From: JBBDWK01 sp040902885
Lineage (GTDB): Bacteria > Acidobacteriota > Terriglobia > Bryobacterales > Bryobacteraceae
NCBI GenBank assembly: GCA_040902885.1
Contig: JBBDWK010000058.1
Span: 1 to 25,036 of the forward strand
Reading direction: 5' to 3'
Length of the DNA: 25,036 nucleotides
Shown: piece after piece, positions 15,845 to 22,992 of the stretch
How positions within the stretch are numbered: position 1 is the stretch's first letter
Layout of the letters: each line of letters begins with the position of its first letter
Translations under genes and position numbers: made by a program
The notes under the pieces: model-generated
What the model saw: the letters and a program-made list of their open reading frames with translations, nothing else
What the model was told of the DNA's origin: nothing
Database searches by the model: none

Positions 15845-15878
15845 GGCGGCCGGGGAGGCCGCCGCAGCCCGAGGGGCT
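15845..15878. repeat. REP-like double hairpin
   Basis: Two adjacent palindromes: GGCGGCC-GGGGA-GGCCGCC (15845-15863, 7-bp stem) and AGCCC-GAG-GGGCT (15866-15878, 5-bp stem). Paired GC-rich hairpins right after a RAYT remnant are typical REP/BIME arrangements. Whether the same sequence recurs elsewhere in the genome cannot be seen here. Confidence 0.62.
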
Positions 15879-15915
15879 ACCCCACAAACCTGGAAACGTG
15901 GTGCGCGGAACGACC

Positions 15916-15951
15916 TTACCTTCCAATGAACTCCGCATCGGCTAAACTGCC
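15916..15951 (-). pseudogene. Degenerate copy of the 3' end of the 188-residue gene
   Basis: On the minus strand this stretch encodes GSLADAEFIGR followed by TAA, nearly the same as the end of the gene at 14975 (PSLADAAFIGR and TAA). The plus-strand DNA around both stops agrees at about 30 of 40 positions, counted by eye from 14971 and 15912. Further upstream in frame the sequence (LQGREISLAIRGD, up to about 16014) does not resemble the intact gene, so only the terminal part is shared. Confidence 0.5.
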
Positions 15952-16215
15952 AGGAAACCTTTTGCAATCACCGCGGATAGCCAAAGATATTTCCCGTCCC
16001 TGCAACCGCGTGCACCTCGCCGCCCTTTGCCAGCCCGGCTCGGTTCCGTAGACTGAAATTGGCCACGGAAAAACAGGCAGAAGTTCTTTGCGGTTACGGA
16101 GTTAGAGAATTTTGCCGAACAAAGCCAATTTGCCTGCTCGCTGAGCGCCGTCCCCTTGCAACAGCACCATCTCGACAGGAACGCCAGCGGGTTTGCTACG
16201 ATCTGCTACAGCGCA

Positions 16216-17727
16216 ATGAAAGACACGAAAGCACCCTCCACCCTGCTCGACTTGCTGCAAGCAGCGCCGGGCACTCAGACCGCGATCCTGCTTCCGGAAA
16301 CGGGGACCCGCATCAGCTACAGCGCGCTGCGCGAGCAAGTAAAGCGCATGGCCGACAGCCTCGCGGGCCATGGCATCGGTCACGGCGACCGCGTGGCCAT
16401 GGCTCTGCCTAACGGGCTGCCGACCATCGTCTCCTTCCTGGCTGCCTCCATCGCCGGAACCGCGGCGCCCTTGAATCCCGGTTATCGCCAGGACGAGTTT
16501 TCCTTCTACATGGAGGACACATCCGCGAAGATCCTCATTGTTCCCCCCGAGGGAGCCGACGAGGCGCGCCGCGCGGCCGAGGGCAAGGTGCGCGTGGTGG
16601 TTGCGGACATGGCATCTGAGAACGAAGTCCGGATCGAGCCGCCGCCCGTTTCCCGCTCCGCGGCGCCGCCCGCGCCGGAGGATGTCGCGCTCGTCCTGCA
16701 CACCAGCGGCAGCACCGGCAGGCCGAAGCGCGTACCGCTGATGCACTTGAACCTTTCCATCTCCGCGCGCAACGTCGCCAACACCTACGCTCTCACCGGC
16801 GAAGACGCCGCACTGTGTGTAATGCCGCTGTTCCATGTTCACGGCCTTGTCGCCTCTACGCTCGCCACGTTGCTGACCGGAGGAACGGTTGTGGTTCCCT
16901 CGCGCTTCAATCCGCTTTCTTTCTGGCGCACAGTGCGCGACTGCGGAGCTTCCTGGTACTCCGCGGTTCCGACCATCCATCAGCTCGCCCTCGCCCGCAC
17001 CGGCGGCCGGCGGCCGGAGGGTATCGAACGCCTTCGCTTCGTCCGCTCTTGCAGCGCGGCGCTGCCCGTGGACATCGGGCGCAAGATGGAAGAGTTGTAC
17101 GGCGTGCCGGTTCTCGAGGCTTACGGCATGACCGAGGCGTCCCACCAGATGGCCTCGAATCCGCTGCCGCCCGCGCCACACAAGCTGGGTACGGTGGGTC
17201 CTGGCACCGGTGTTCGCATCTCCATTCTGGGTCCGGGCGGGAAGCATCTCGGCCCGGACGAACTGGGCGAGGTGGTCATCCAGGGACCGAACGTTATCGG
17301 CGGCTACGAAAACAATCCCGAGGCAAACGCCAGCTCCTTTCTGGAGGGATGGTTCCGGACGGGTGACCAGGGCGTGCTCGACGCGGACGGCTTCTTGCGT
17401 CTGACCGGCCGCCTCAAGGAGATGATCAACCGCGGCGGGGAGAAGATCGCGCCGCTCGAGATCGACGACGTGCTGCGCTCGCATCCCGCCGTGAACGAAG
17501 CCGTGTCCTTCGGCACGCCGCATCCAACCTGGGGCGAGGAGGTGGCCGCCGCGGTCGTGCTTTCGGGACCTGCCACCGAGGCCGATCTGTTGGCCCACTG
17601 CCGGGAGCGCATGGCCGACTTCAAATGCCCGAAAAAGATTTACTTTGTGGAAGCGATTCCCCGGACGGCCACAGGGAAAATTCAACGGCTGAACGTAGCC
17701 TCCCATTTCGCGAAAGCGGCCTCATGA
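16216..17727 (+). CDS. AMP-binding acyl-CoA synthetase, oxalate-CoA-ligase-like (Pcs60/AAE3 type)
   Basis: A 503-residue member of the ANL superfamily. The phosphate-binding loop is LHTSGSTGRPKRVPL (from 161), followed by the substrate-region text VMPLFHVHGLVASTLATLLTGGTVVVPSRFNP, motif A5 YGMTEASHQM, the hinge region WFRTGDQG and GRLKEMINRGGEKIAPLEI, and the catalytic lysine Lys488 in PRTATGKIQR. HVHGL, RFNP, SCSAALP and MTEASHQM are familiar from the oxalyl-CoA synthetases of yeast (Pcs60) and plants (AAE3). It would convert oxalate, ATP and CoA to oxalyl-CoA in the cytosol. This reading is strengthened by the OxlT-like transporter two genes downstream. The stop overlaps the next start (ATGA). 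ATG 16216 is used; the frame upstream is not family sequence. A medium-chain or other carboxylate substrate remains possible. Confidence 0.82.
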   Translation: MKDTKAPSTLLDLLQAAPGTQTAILLPETGTRISYSALREQVKRMADSLAGHGIGHGDRVAMALPNGLPTIVSFLAASIAGTAAPLNPGYRQDEFSFYMEDTSAKILIVPPEGADEARRAAEGKVRVVVADMASENEVRIEPPPVSRSAAPPAPEDVALVLHTSGSTGRPKRVPLMHLNLSISARNVANTYALTGEDAALCVMPLFHVHGLVASTLATLLTGGTVVVPSRFNPLSFWRTVRDCGASWYSAVPTIHQLALARTGGRRPEGIERLRFVRSCSAALPVDIGRKMEELYGVPVLEAYGMTEASHQMASNPLPPAPHKLGTVGPGTGVRISILGPGGKHLGPDELGEVVIQGPNVIGGYENNPEANASSFLEGWFRTGDQGVLDADGFLRLTGRLKEMINRGGEKIAPLEIDDVLRSHPAVNEAVSFGTPHPTWGEEVAAAVVLSGPATEADLLAHCRERMADFKCPKKIYFVEAIPRTATGKIQRLNVASHFAKAAS

Positions 17728-18695
17728 AATTTGTCATCGCCGGCGCCGGCGCAATTGGAGCATACATCGGCGCTCGCATGGCGCGGGCTGGCTACGACGT
17801 CACTCTCTTCGCGCGTGGCGCCCACTTGCAGGCCATGCGGCGAAACGGCGTACGCGTCCTCAGCCAGGAAGGCGACTTCGAGGCGCGCCCCACGGTGGAG
17901 GGCGAACTGGGCTCAATCGGACCCGCGGACGTCGTCATCCTCGGAGTGAAGGCCCACAGCCTTCCCGCGCTTGCGCCAAGACTTTCCCCGTTGCTGGGAC
18001 CGGAGACCGTCGTCGTCAGCACGCAAAATGGCATTCCCTGGTGGTACTTCCAAAACTTCGGAGGAGAGTGGAACAATCTGCGCCTGGAACGCATCGATCC
18101 AGGCGGCATCATCTCCTCGGCCATTGACGCCTGCCGCGTCGTCGGGTCCATTGTCTACTTCTCCACGGAGATTGTTGAGCCGGGCGTGATTCGCCACGTG
18201 GAGGGCAACCGGATCTCGCTCGGCGAGCCGGACGGCACGCGTTCGGAACGGTGCCGCAAATTGGCCGAAGCGCTGATCGCCTCCGGACTTCGCAGCCCCG
18301 TGACGGCGCGCATCCGGCAGGAGATTTGGGTCAAGCTTCTGGGCAACATTGCCTTCAATCCCATCAGCGCTCTCACCCGCGCCACGCTGGCCGGGATGGT
18401 TCGAGATCCCGCCGTGTGCGGCCTGGTACGGAGTATCATGACTGAGACCGGGGAGATCGCGAAGCGCCTGGGCATGGATCTGCCGGTTTCCATCGAGCAG
18501 CGGATTGCGGGCGCCGGGAAGGTCGGCGAGCACAAGACCTCGATGCTTCAGGATCTCGAGGCGGGCCGGCCATTGGAGCTCGAGGCGGTCGTGGGAGCGG
18601 CGCTCGAGTTGGGTGAACGGCTGCACGTGCCAATGCCGCACACCCGGGCCGTCTATGCGTGTACAAAGTTGATGGCCGAATGCAGAGGGAACTGA
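17724..18695 (+). CDS. Ketopantoate reductase-family protein (PanE/ApbA-like)
   Basis: A 323-residue NAD(P)-dependent 2-ketoacid reductase. The Rossmann glycine motif GAGAIG is at 7-12. VILGVKAHS holds Lys76. The catalytic lysine is Lys204 in IWVKLLGNIAFNP, with Asn208, and the C-terminal helical domain includes HKTSMLQDLEAGRPLELEA, the PanE/ApbA hallmark. Canonical PanE makes pantoate for CoA synthesis. Here the gene overlaps the oxalate-CoA-ligase-like gene by 4 nt and precedes an OxlT-like transporter, so it may reduce another 2-oxoacid such as glyoxylate or a related C2-C4 compound. That is inference from context only. A plain housekeeping panE placed in this operon cannot be excluded. 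Confidence 0.85.
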   Translation: MKFVIAGAGAIGAYIGARMARAGYDVTLFARGAHLQAMRRNGVRVLSQEGDFEARPTVEGELGSIGPADVVILGVKAHSLPALAPRLSPLLGPETVVVSTQNGIPWWYFQNFGGEWNNLRLERIDPGGIISSAIDACRVVGSIVYFSTEIVEPGVIRHVEGNRISLGEPDGTRSERCRKLAEALIASGLRSPVTARIRQEIWVKLLGNIAFNPISALTRATLAGMVRDPAVCGLVRSIMTETGEIAKRLGMDLPVSIEQRIAGAGKVGEHKTSMLQDLEAGRPLELEAVVGAALELGERLHVPMPHTRAVYACTKLMAECRGN

Positions 18696-18717
18696 AGCAA
18701 GACGGAGAGGATACGCA

Positions 18718-19953
18718 ATGACAAGCCGGTGGTTGCAGTTGTTGAGCGCGGTCCTGGCGATGGTCATGATCGCCAACCTGCAGTACGCCTGGACCTTGTT
18801 CGTCAGACCGATTCAGGAAGGCACCAACTGGACGCTTTCGCAGATCCAGTGGGCATTCACGCTCTTCATTATTTTCGAGACGTGGATCATGCCCCTGGAG
18901 GGTTGGCTGATCGACCGCGCGGGTCCGCGCCTTTTCCTCAGCGTGGCAGGCGTGCTGTGCGGGATCGGCTGGTCGGCCCTCGGCATGGTGGAGAGTCTCG
19001 GCGCCTTCTATGTCTTCTACTCGATTGCCGGGGTCGGCGCCGCCTTTGTATACAGCGGCGCCATCGCCACGGCCCTCAAGTGGTTCCCGGACCGCCGCGG
19101 CCTCGCTTCCGGACTCATCGCCGCCGGCTTCGGTTCCGGCTCCGCGCTTTTCATTCCGCTGATCGTCTACTGGATCGGGGCCTACGACTACCGCAGCGCC
19201 TTCGTGTGGAGCGGCGTCATCCAGGGAGCGATTATCATCCTCGCCGCGCAGGTGCTGCGGAACCCCGACCAGAGAGATTTGAAAGCCGCGGGCCAGCGCG
19301 CCGCGGCCCTCAATCCGGCCGTGCGCCGCAATACCGAGCAGTTCACCACGCCGGAAATGCTGCGGACACCGCACTTCTACGGCCTTTATCTCATGCTGGT
19401 GATGATGGCCACCGGCGGCCTGATGCTCACGGCGCAGGCCGGTCCCCTGGCGAAAGAGTGGGGCATCAGTCTCTCCGCGCTCACCGTGGCGCTGGCCCTG
19501 GATCGCGTGGCGAATGGAGCGGGGCGGGTCTTCTGGGGCTGGATCTCGGATCGTATCGGCCGCGAAACCACCATGTTTGTGGCGTTCACCCTGCAGGCTT
19601 TCTTCCTGCTCTGCTTCGCCTGGTTCGGAGGCCGCTCCGGCTTCTTGTTCACAGTGACTCTGGTGCTCACTTACTTCACCTGGGGCCAGATCTTTGCGCT
19701 GTTTCCTTCCATCACGGGCGATTACTTCGGGGCGCGCAATTCGGCTTCGAATTACAGCTTCCTGTATAGCGCCAAGGGCGTCGCCTCCATCATCGGCGGC
19801 GGCGTGACGGCCATATTGTTCGAGCGGTTGGGAAGCTGGTACGGCCCCATCTACGGGTGCGCCGTCCTGGCGATGCTCGCCGCTCTGCTCTCCCTGATTC
19901 TCCGGCGGGCGGCGTTGCCGAGGAAGGCGCAGTCCGCGGTTGCTGTCGCGTGA
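18718..19953 (+). CDS. oxlT: MFS antiporter, oxalate/formate (OxlT) family
   Basis: The protein has 411 residues with about 12 transmembrane segments and no signal peptide, typical of MFS carriers. WTLSQIQWAFTLFIIFETW and MPLEGWLIDRAGPR match the N-terminal signature of the oxalate:formate antiporter family. Arg270 (LDRVANGAGR) and Lys353 (FLYSAKGVAS) lie 83 residues apart, the same spacing as the substrate-contacting Arg272 and Lys355 known in Oxalobacter OxlT. I aligned them by eye, and the surrounding text fits TM8 and TM11. It would bring in oxalate or another small dicarboxylate in exchange for a monocarboxylate. Many OxlT-family members have other substrates. A good Shine-Dalgarno, GGAGAGG, precedes ATG 18718, 22 nt after the PanE-like gene. 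Confidence 0.82.
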   Translation: MTSRWLQLLSAVLAMVMIANLQYAWTLFVRPIQEGTNWTLSQIQWAFTLFIIFETWIMPLEGWLIDRAGPRLFLSVAGVLCGIGWSALGMVESLGAFYVFYSIAGVGAAFVYSGAIATALKWFPDRRGLASGLIAAGFGSGSALFIPLIVYWIGAYDYRSAFVWSGVIQGAIIILAAQVLRNPDQRDLKAAGQRAAALNPAVRRNTEQFTTPEMLRTPHFYGLYLMLVMMATGGLMLTAQAGPLAKEWGISLSALTVALALDRVANGAGRVFWGWISDRIGRETTMFVAFTLQAFFLLCFAWFGGRSGFLFTVTLVLTYFTWGQIFALFPSITGDYFGARNSASNYSFLYSAKGVASIIGGGVTAILFERLGSWYGPIYGCAVLAMLAALLSLILRRAALPRKAQSAVAVA

Positions 19954-19957
19954 AACC

Positions 19958-21322
19958 ATGCTGAACGTGCTGTTCCATCACTTCGTCCCCGCTTCCGTGT
20001 ACGGCGGCCAGACCGCGTTTTCCGCCCTGTCGAAGATTGACCGGGAACTCCGGCAGTGCGACCGCACGGATGCCGCGGCCAGGGTTCTGGAGAGGGCTAA
20101 GCCGGACCTGTATGCTCTCCTGCGCGCCCGTTTCGCCTCTCCGTCGGCCCAGGCGCTGGCGCTGAAGATTCTCAACATCTGCTTTGCCCGGCATCACTTC
20201 CAGTCCCGCAGCGCATCCGTGATGTCACGGCCGTTCGGGCTCGTCATCGATCCCTCGAACATGTGCCAGCTCGCGTGCCCGGGCTGTGTCCACTCGACCC
20301 GCTCGGAAGAGCTGAAACTATTCGACTGGAACAAAGGCACGCTTTCCGAAGACCGCCTCTCCGCGCTGTTGAAACTCTACGGTCCTTACGCGATCGGGGT
20401 CTACTTCTGCAATTACGGGGAGCCGCTGCTCAACCTCAATACGCCGAAGCTCATCCGCCTGGCGAAGAGTTATCTGATGGGGACGGCGCTCTCCACGAGC
20501 CTCTCCGTGCGGCGGTTCGACGCGGACGCGTACGTTGAATCGGGGCTGGATTTTATGGTCCTTTCGATCGATGGCGCCACGCAGCCCGTCTACGAGCGCT
20601 TCCGCCGAAACGGAGACCTGGAGCTCGTTTTCGGCAATGTCCGTAAATTAGTGGAAGCCAAGCGCAGGCTCAACAGGCCCACACCGGTGCTGTCCTGGAA
20701 TTTTCTGGCATTTGAGCATAACGTGCATGAAATTCCTCTGGCCGAACGCATGGCGCGGAAGCTCGGTGTCGATCAATTCCGGGTGGTGGATCCCTTCGAT
20801 GTGCGTTGGGACGATCCGGAGATCCGCCCCGCGGCGGTGAAAACGGAAGTCCGGCGATTGAATTGGCTGGCCACCACCGACCTTTCCAAAAACTGGAACC
20901 CGTTCCCGGACAGCGTGGACGCCGGCGCGATTGCGCGGGCGTTTGACAGTCCCTGGAACCGAAGCGCCACGGACGACGCGCCAAGCTCGGGCCACACCTG
21001 CCACTGGTTGTACAAGAACATGGTGATGGATGCGACGGGCAGGATTATGCCCTGCTGCGGCGCCCCTGGGCCGGACAAAAATCTGGTGTTCGCCGCGTTC
21101 GACGGCAACGGCGGCGATCCGTTCAACTCCGAGAAGTATCGTCAGGCAAGGTCGTTCTTCTCGACCGGAGCGGACGTTTCCGGCGACGCTCCGTATTGCA
21201 CGAAGTGCGAGTGGGACCACACCACCGTGAACATCGGCGGCCCGGAGATCCGGCGCTGTTTCCGCGCGGCCGATGCGGCGTTTTTCGATCGCCGGAGCCT
21301 GCGTCTCCTGTCCGCATGGTAA
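19958..21322 (+). CDS. Radical SAM protein with SPASM-like C-terminal domain
   Basis: The protein has 454 residues. A non-family N-terminal region (1-90) precedes the radical SAM core, with the CX3CX2C cluster motif at Cys103, Cys107 and Cys110 (NMCQLACPGC). The SAM-binding motif is FCNYGEPLLN (about 140-149), with later core text VLSIDGATQPVYERFR. The C-terminal region has further cysteines (348, 366, 367, 414, 417, 434, in CHWLYKNMVMDATGRIMPCC and YCTKCEW), as in SPASM/twitch domains that hold auxiliary FeS clusters, used in peptide or protein modification or other chemistry. ATG 19958 follows the transporter stop by 4 nt; TTG 19940 would overlap it. The location makes it the last gene of the oxalate-like operon. 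No small precursor peptide gene is visible, so the target is unknown. Confidence 0.85.
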   Translation: MLNVLFHHFVPASVYGGQTAFSALSKIDRELRQCDRTDAAARVLERAKPDLYALLRARFASPSAQALALKILNICFARHHFQSRSASVMSRPFGLVIDPSNMCQLACPGCVHSTRSEELKLFDWNKGTLSEDRLSALLKLYGPYAIGVYFCNYGEPLLNLNTPKLIRLAKSYLMGTALSTSLSVRRFDADAYVESGLDFMVLSIDGATQPVYERFRRNGDLELVFGNVRKLVEAKRRLNRPTPVLSWNFLAFEHNVHEIPLAERMARKLGVDQFRVVDPFDVRWDDPEIRPAAVKTEVRRLNWLATTDLSKNWNPFPDSVDAGAIARAFDSPWNRSATDDAPSSGHTCHWLYKNMVMDATGRIMPCCGAPGPDKNLVFAAFDGNGGDPFNSEKYRQARSFFSTGADVSGDAPYCTKCEWDHTTVNIGGPEIRRCFRAADAAFFDRRSLRLLSAW

Positions 21323-21352
21323 AAGTGCCTTCTGGTGTAGTGCGCCTTCGAC

Positions 21353-21437
21353 AACCGCTCCCTCACGGTCGCGGCTCGGTAAGCTCGTATCATCGTTTTG
21401 CTTGCATGCTGAGCCGCGACCAGAGGGAGCGGTTTTT
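21353..21437. terminator. Long palindromic stem-loop with T-run (repeat-like terminator)
   Basis: AACCGCTCCCT (21353-21363) pairs perfectly with AGGGAGCGGTT (21424-21434), and GGTCGCGGCTC (21367-21377) pairs perfectly with GAGCCGCGACC (21411-21421). The two 11-bp stems are separated by a small internal loop (CAC opposite AG), and the apical loop is 33 nt. The right arm ends in a run of T (21433-21437). It lies 30 nt after the radical SAM stop and should end that operon. Its size is larger than an ordinary terminator, so it may be a dispersed palindromic repeat. Confidence 0.75.
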
Positions 21438-21501
21438 GACCCTTCTGGCCATCCCGCGGTTGCCGGAACAAATGCAACTGACGTAACGTATTCAAAGACG
21501 G

Positions 21502-21945
21502 ATGGCCTATTGCAGCCAATGCGGAACCCCGGTCGAAGAGGCGGATCTTTATTGTTCGCGCTGCGGCGCGCGCCAGCCGCGTGCCTCGGCGAGCGACGCG
21601 CTGTCCGGCATCAATCCCCGCACGGCCGCCATCCTCTGTTATGTGCCGATAGTGGGCTGGGTCGCGGCCGTGATCGTGCTGGCCGCCGAGAAGTTCCGAA
21701 ACGATCGCGCCGTGCGGTTCCACGCCTTCCAGGGGCTGTATCTGTTTGTAGCATGGCTGATTGTCGACCAGGTGCTCTCCCCGATGCTGCGCGCGGCGCC
21801 CGGGCCGTCGTTCGGCGTCGACAAGATTCTTCACCTGGCTCTGATCGCGATATGGGTCTTCATGATGATCCAGGCCGCCCAGGAACGGCTCTACTCCCTG
21901 CCGATCATCGGGGAACTCGCGGAGCGCTCCGTGGCGGAGCGCTGA
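21502..21945 (+). CDS. Zinc-ribbon membrane protein (DUF4870-like)
   Basis: The protein has 147 residues. An N-terminal zinc ribbon (Cys4, Cys7, Cys18 and Cys21 in YCSQCG and YCSRCG) is followed by a short linker and three hydrophobic segments (about 41-61, 76-97 and 106-123). The central text KFRNDRAVRFHAFQGLYLFV is typical of small DUF4870/Tic20-like membrane proteins. Function is unknown in such proteins. ATG 21502 starts at the ribbon. No convincing Shine-Dalgarno is seen. It precedes argC by 45 nt, but the ARG box and a promoter-like element lie in that gap, so it is probably a separate transcription unit. Confidence 0.82.
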   Translation: MAYCSQCGTPVEEADLYCSRCGARQPRASASDALSGINPRTAAILCYVPIVGWVAAVIVLAAEKFRNDRAVRFHAFQGLYLFVAWLIVDQVLSPMLRAAPGPSFGVDKILHLALIAIWVFMMIQAAQERLYSLPIIGELAERSVAER

Positions 21946-21955
21946 GCGGCAGGCG

Positions 21956-21964
21956 TGTTATATT
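21956..21964 (+). promoter_or_regulatory. Candidate extended -10 promoter of argCB
   Basis: TGTTATATT fits TGn-TATATT. Transcription would start near 21971, just before the ARG box. The overlapping TTATACACA (21964-21972) also equals a DnaA-box consensus but is probably coincidental. Confidence 0.45.
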
Positions 21965-21976
21965 TATACACAAGGA

Positions 21977-21990
21977 TGAATATTTAATCA
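21977..21990 (+). promoter_or_regulatory. ARG box (ArgR operator) in front of argC
   Basis: TGAATATTTAATCA matches the ArgR consensus core TGAATWWWWATTCA at 13 of 14 positions. It abuts the argC start codon and lies just downstream of the predicted -10, where bound arginine repressor would block transcription when arginine is plentiful. A minimal open frame, ATG-AAT-ATT-TAA (21976-21987), lies within it in the argC frame. Confidence 0.6.
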
Positions 21991-22992
21991 ATGAGGATCG
22001 GTATCGCCGGCTACCGGGGTTATAGCGGCGCGGAACTGGTAAAGATCTTATCGAAGCATTCCGGTGTGGAAACGGTGCTGCTGGAACACCGCCAGGACGC
22101 GGTGGCGCGTCCGCAACCCAGGGGCGCCATCCGGCTGCCCAAGGCGGCCGCCGCCCCGGAATCGGTTCGCTCGGAAGGCCTGGCCCTGGTGTTTCTCGCC
22201 ACGCCGGCCGGGGTCTCGATGGATCTGGCTCCCGGCATGCTCGAAGCCGGAGCGCGCGTCGTCGACTTGAGCGGGGCGTTCCGTCTGCGCACGGCCGAGC
22301 GTTATCTGCGGTGGTATAAGGAGCCGCATACCCAGCCCGGACTGCTTGCCGAAGCGGCGTACGGGCTGCCCGAGTTCTGCCGGGACCGCATTCGGCAGGC
22401 CCGGCTTGTTGCAAACCCCGGCTGCTATCCCACCGCCGCGAACCTCGCCATCCGCCCTCTCATCGACGCCGGAGTGGTCGATCGCGCGGCGGGCATCGTT
22501 TGCGACGCGAAGTCCGGGGTCAGCGGCGCGGGAAGAAAGCCCAGCCTGAAAACCAGCTTCTGCGAGGTCGCGGAGAATTTTTCCGCCTATTCGATCCTCG
22601 ACCACCGGCACGTGCCCGAAGTGCTGCTGGGTTCGGGAATCGAGGAGGCGGAGTTCAGCTTTACCGCCCAGCTCCTTCCGCTCGACCGCGGCATTCTGGA
22701 GACGATTTATTTCCGGGCAACCGGCGTTGCCGATGCCGCCGCTCTGCTCGATATTTACGAGAAGCGCTACGCCGGGGAGCCCTTCGTGCGCCTTTACGAG
22801 CCGGGTCAGGTTCCCGATCTGCAAAGCGTGGCTCACGCCAATTTCTGTGACATCGGCTTCCGTTTTGACGCTGCTACCGGTCGTGCCGTGGTGGTGAGCG
22901 CCATCGATAATCTGGTGAAGGGCGCGGCGGGGCAGGCGGTCCAGAACATGAACCTGATGCTCGGCTTTCCCGAAACCGAAGGTCTCCTGTGA
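21991..22992 (+). CDS. argC: N-acetyl-gamma-glutamyl-phosphate reductase
   Basis: The protein has 333 residues, the usual length. The N-terminal NADP-binding motif is GYRGYSGAEL (7-16). The active-site cysteine is Cys145 in ANPGCYPTAA, the catalytic histidine His207 is in DHRHVPE, and DAKSGVSGAGRK is also typical. It catalyses NADPH-dependent reduction of N-acetylglutamyl-5-phosphate to the semialdehyde, the third step of arginine synthesis. Its stop overlaps the argB start (GTGA), and the two genes encode consecutive steps. An ARG box directly precedes the ATG, pointing to arginine repression. AAGGA lies 14 nt before the start, farther than usual. A LysY-like role in lysine synthesis is possible but not indicated, as no lysW is present. 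Confidence 0.92.
   Translation: MRIGIAGYRGYSGAELVKILSKHSGVETVLLEHRQDAVARPQPRGAIRLPKAAAAPESVRSEGLALVFLATPAGVSMDLAPGMLEAGARVVDLSGAFRLRTAERYLRWYKEPHTQPGLLAEAAYGLPEFCRDRIRQARLVANPGCYPTAANLAIRPLIDAGVVDRAAGIVCDAKSGVSGAGRKPSLKTSFCEVAENFSAYSILDHRHVPEVLLGSGIEEAEFSFTAQLLPLDRGILETIYFRATGVADAAALLDIYEKRYAGEPFVRLYEPGQVPDLQSVAHANFCDIGFRFDAATGRAVVVSAIDNLVKGAAGQAVQNMNLMLGFPETEGLL

Larger units (their letters stand above)
15542..16215. other. Gene-free accessory stretch with transposase, REP and gene-end relics
   Basis: About 670 bp hold no intact gene. In order they contain a decayed RAYT (15605-15844), two REP-like hairpins (15845-15878), a degenerate 3' gene end on the minus strand (15916-15951) and the presumed promoter region of the AMP-binding enzyme gene. 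Near the right edge, TGCTACGAT (16194-16202) fits an extended -10 and TCGACA (16172-16177) resembles a -35, but the spacing of 19 is long, so this promoter is only a candidate. Confidence 0.6.

Noticed and set aside
16102..17706. Long minus-strand open frame of 534 codons opposite the AMP-binding enzyme
   Set aside because: It is a GC-rich antisense shadow. The plus-strand frame carries all ANL-superfamily motifs, while the antisense product is Arg/Gly/His-rich without motifs. The same applies to the frame at 18436-19959 opposite the MFS gene.
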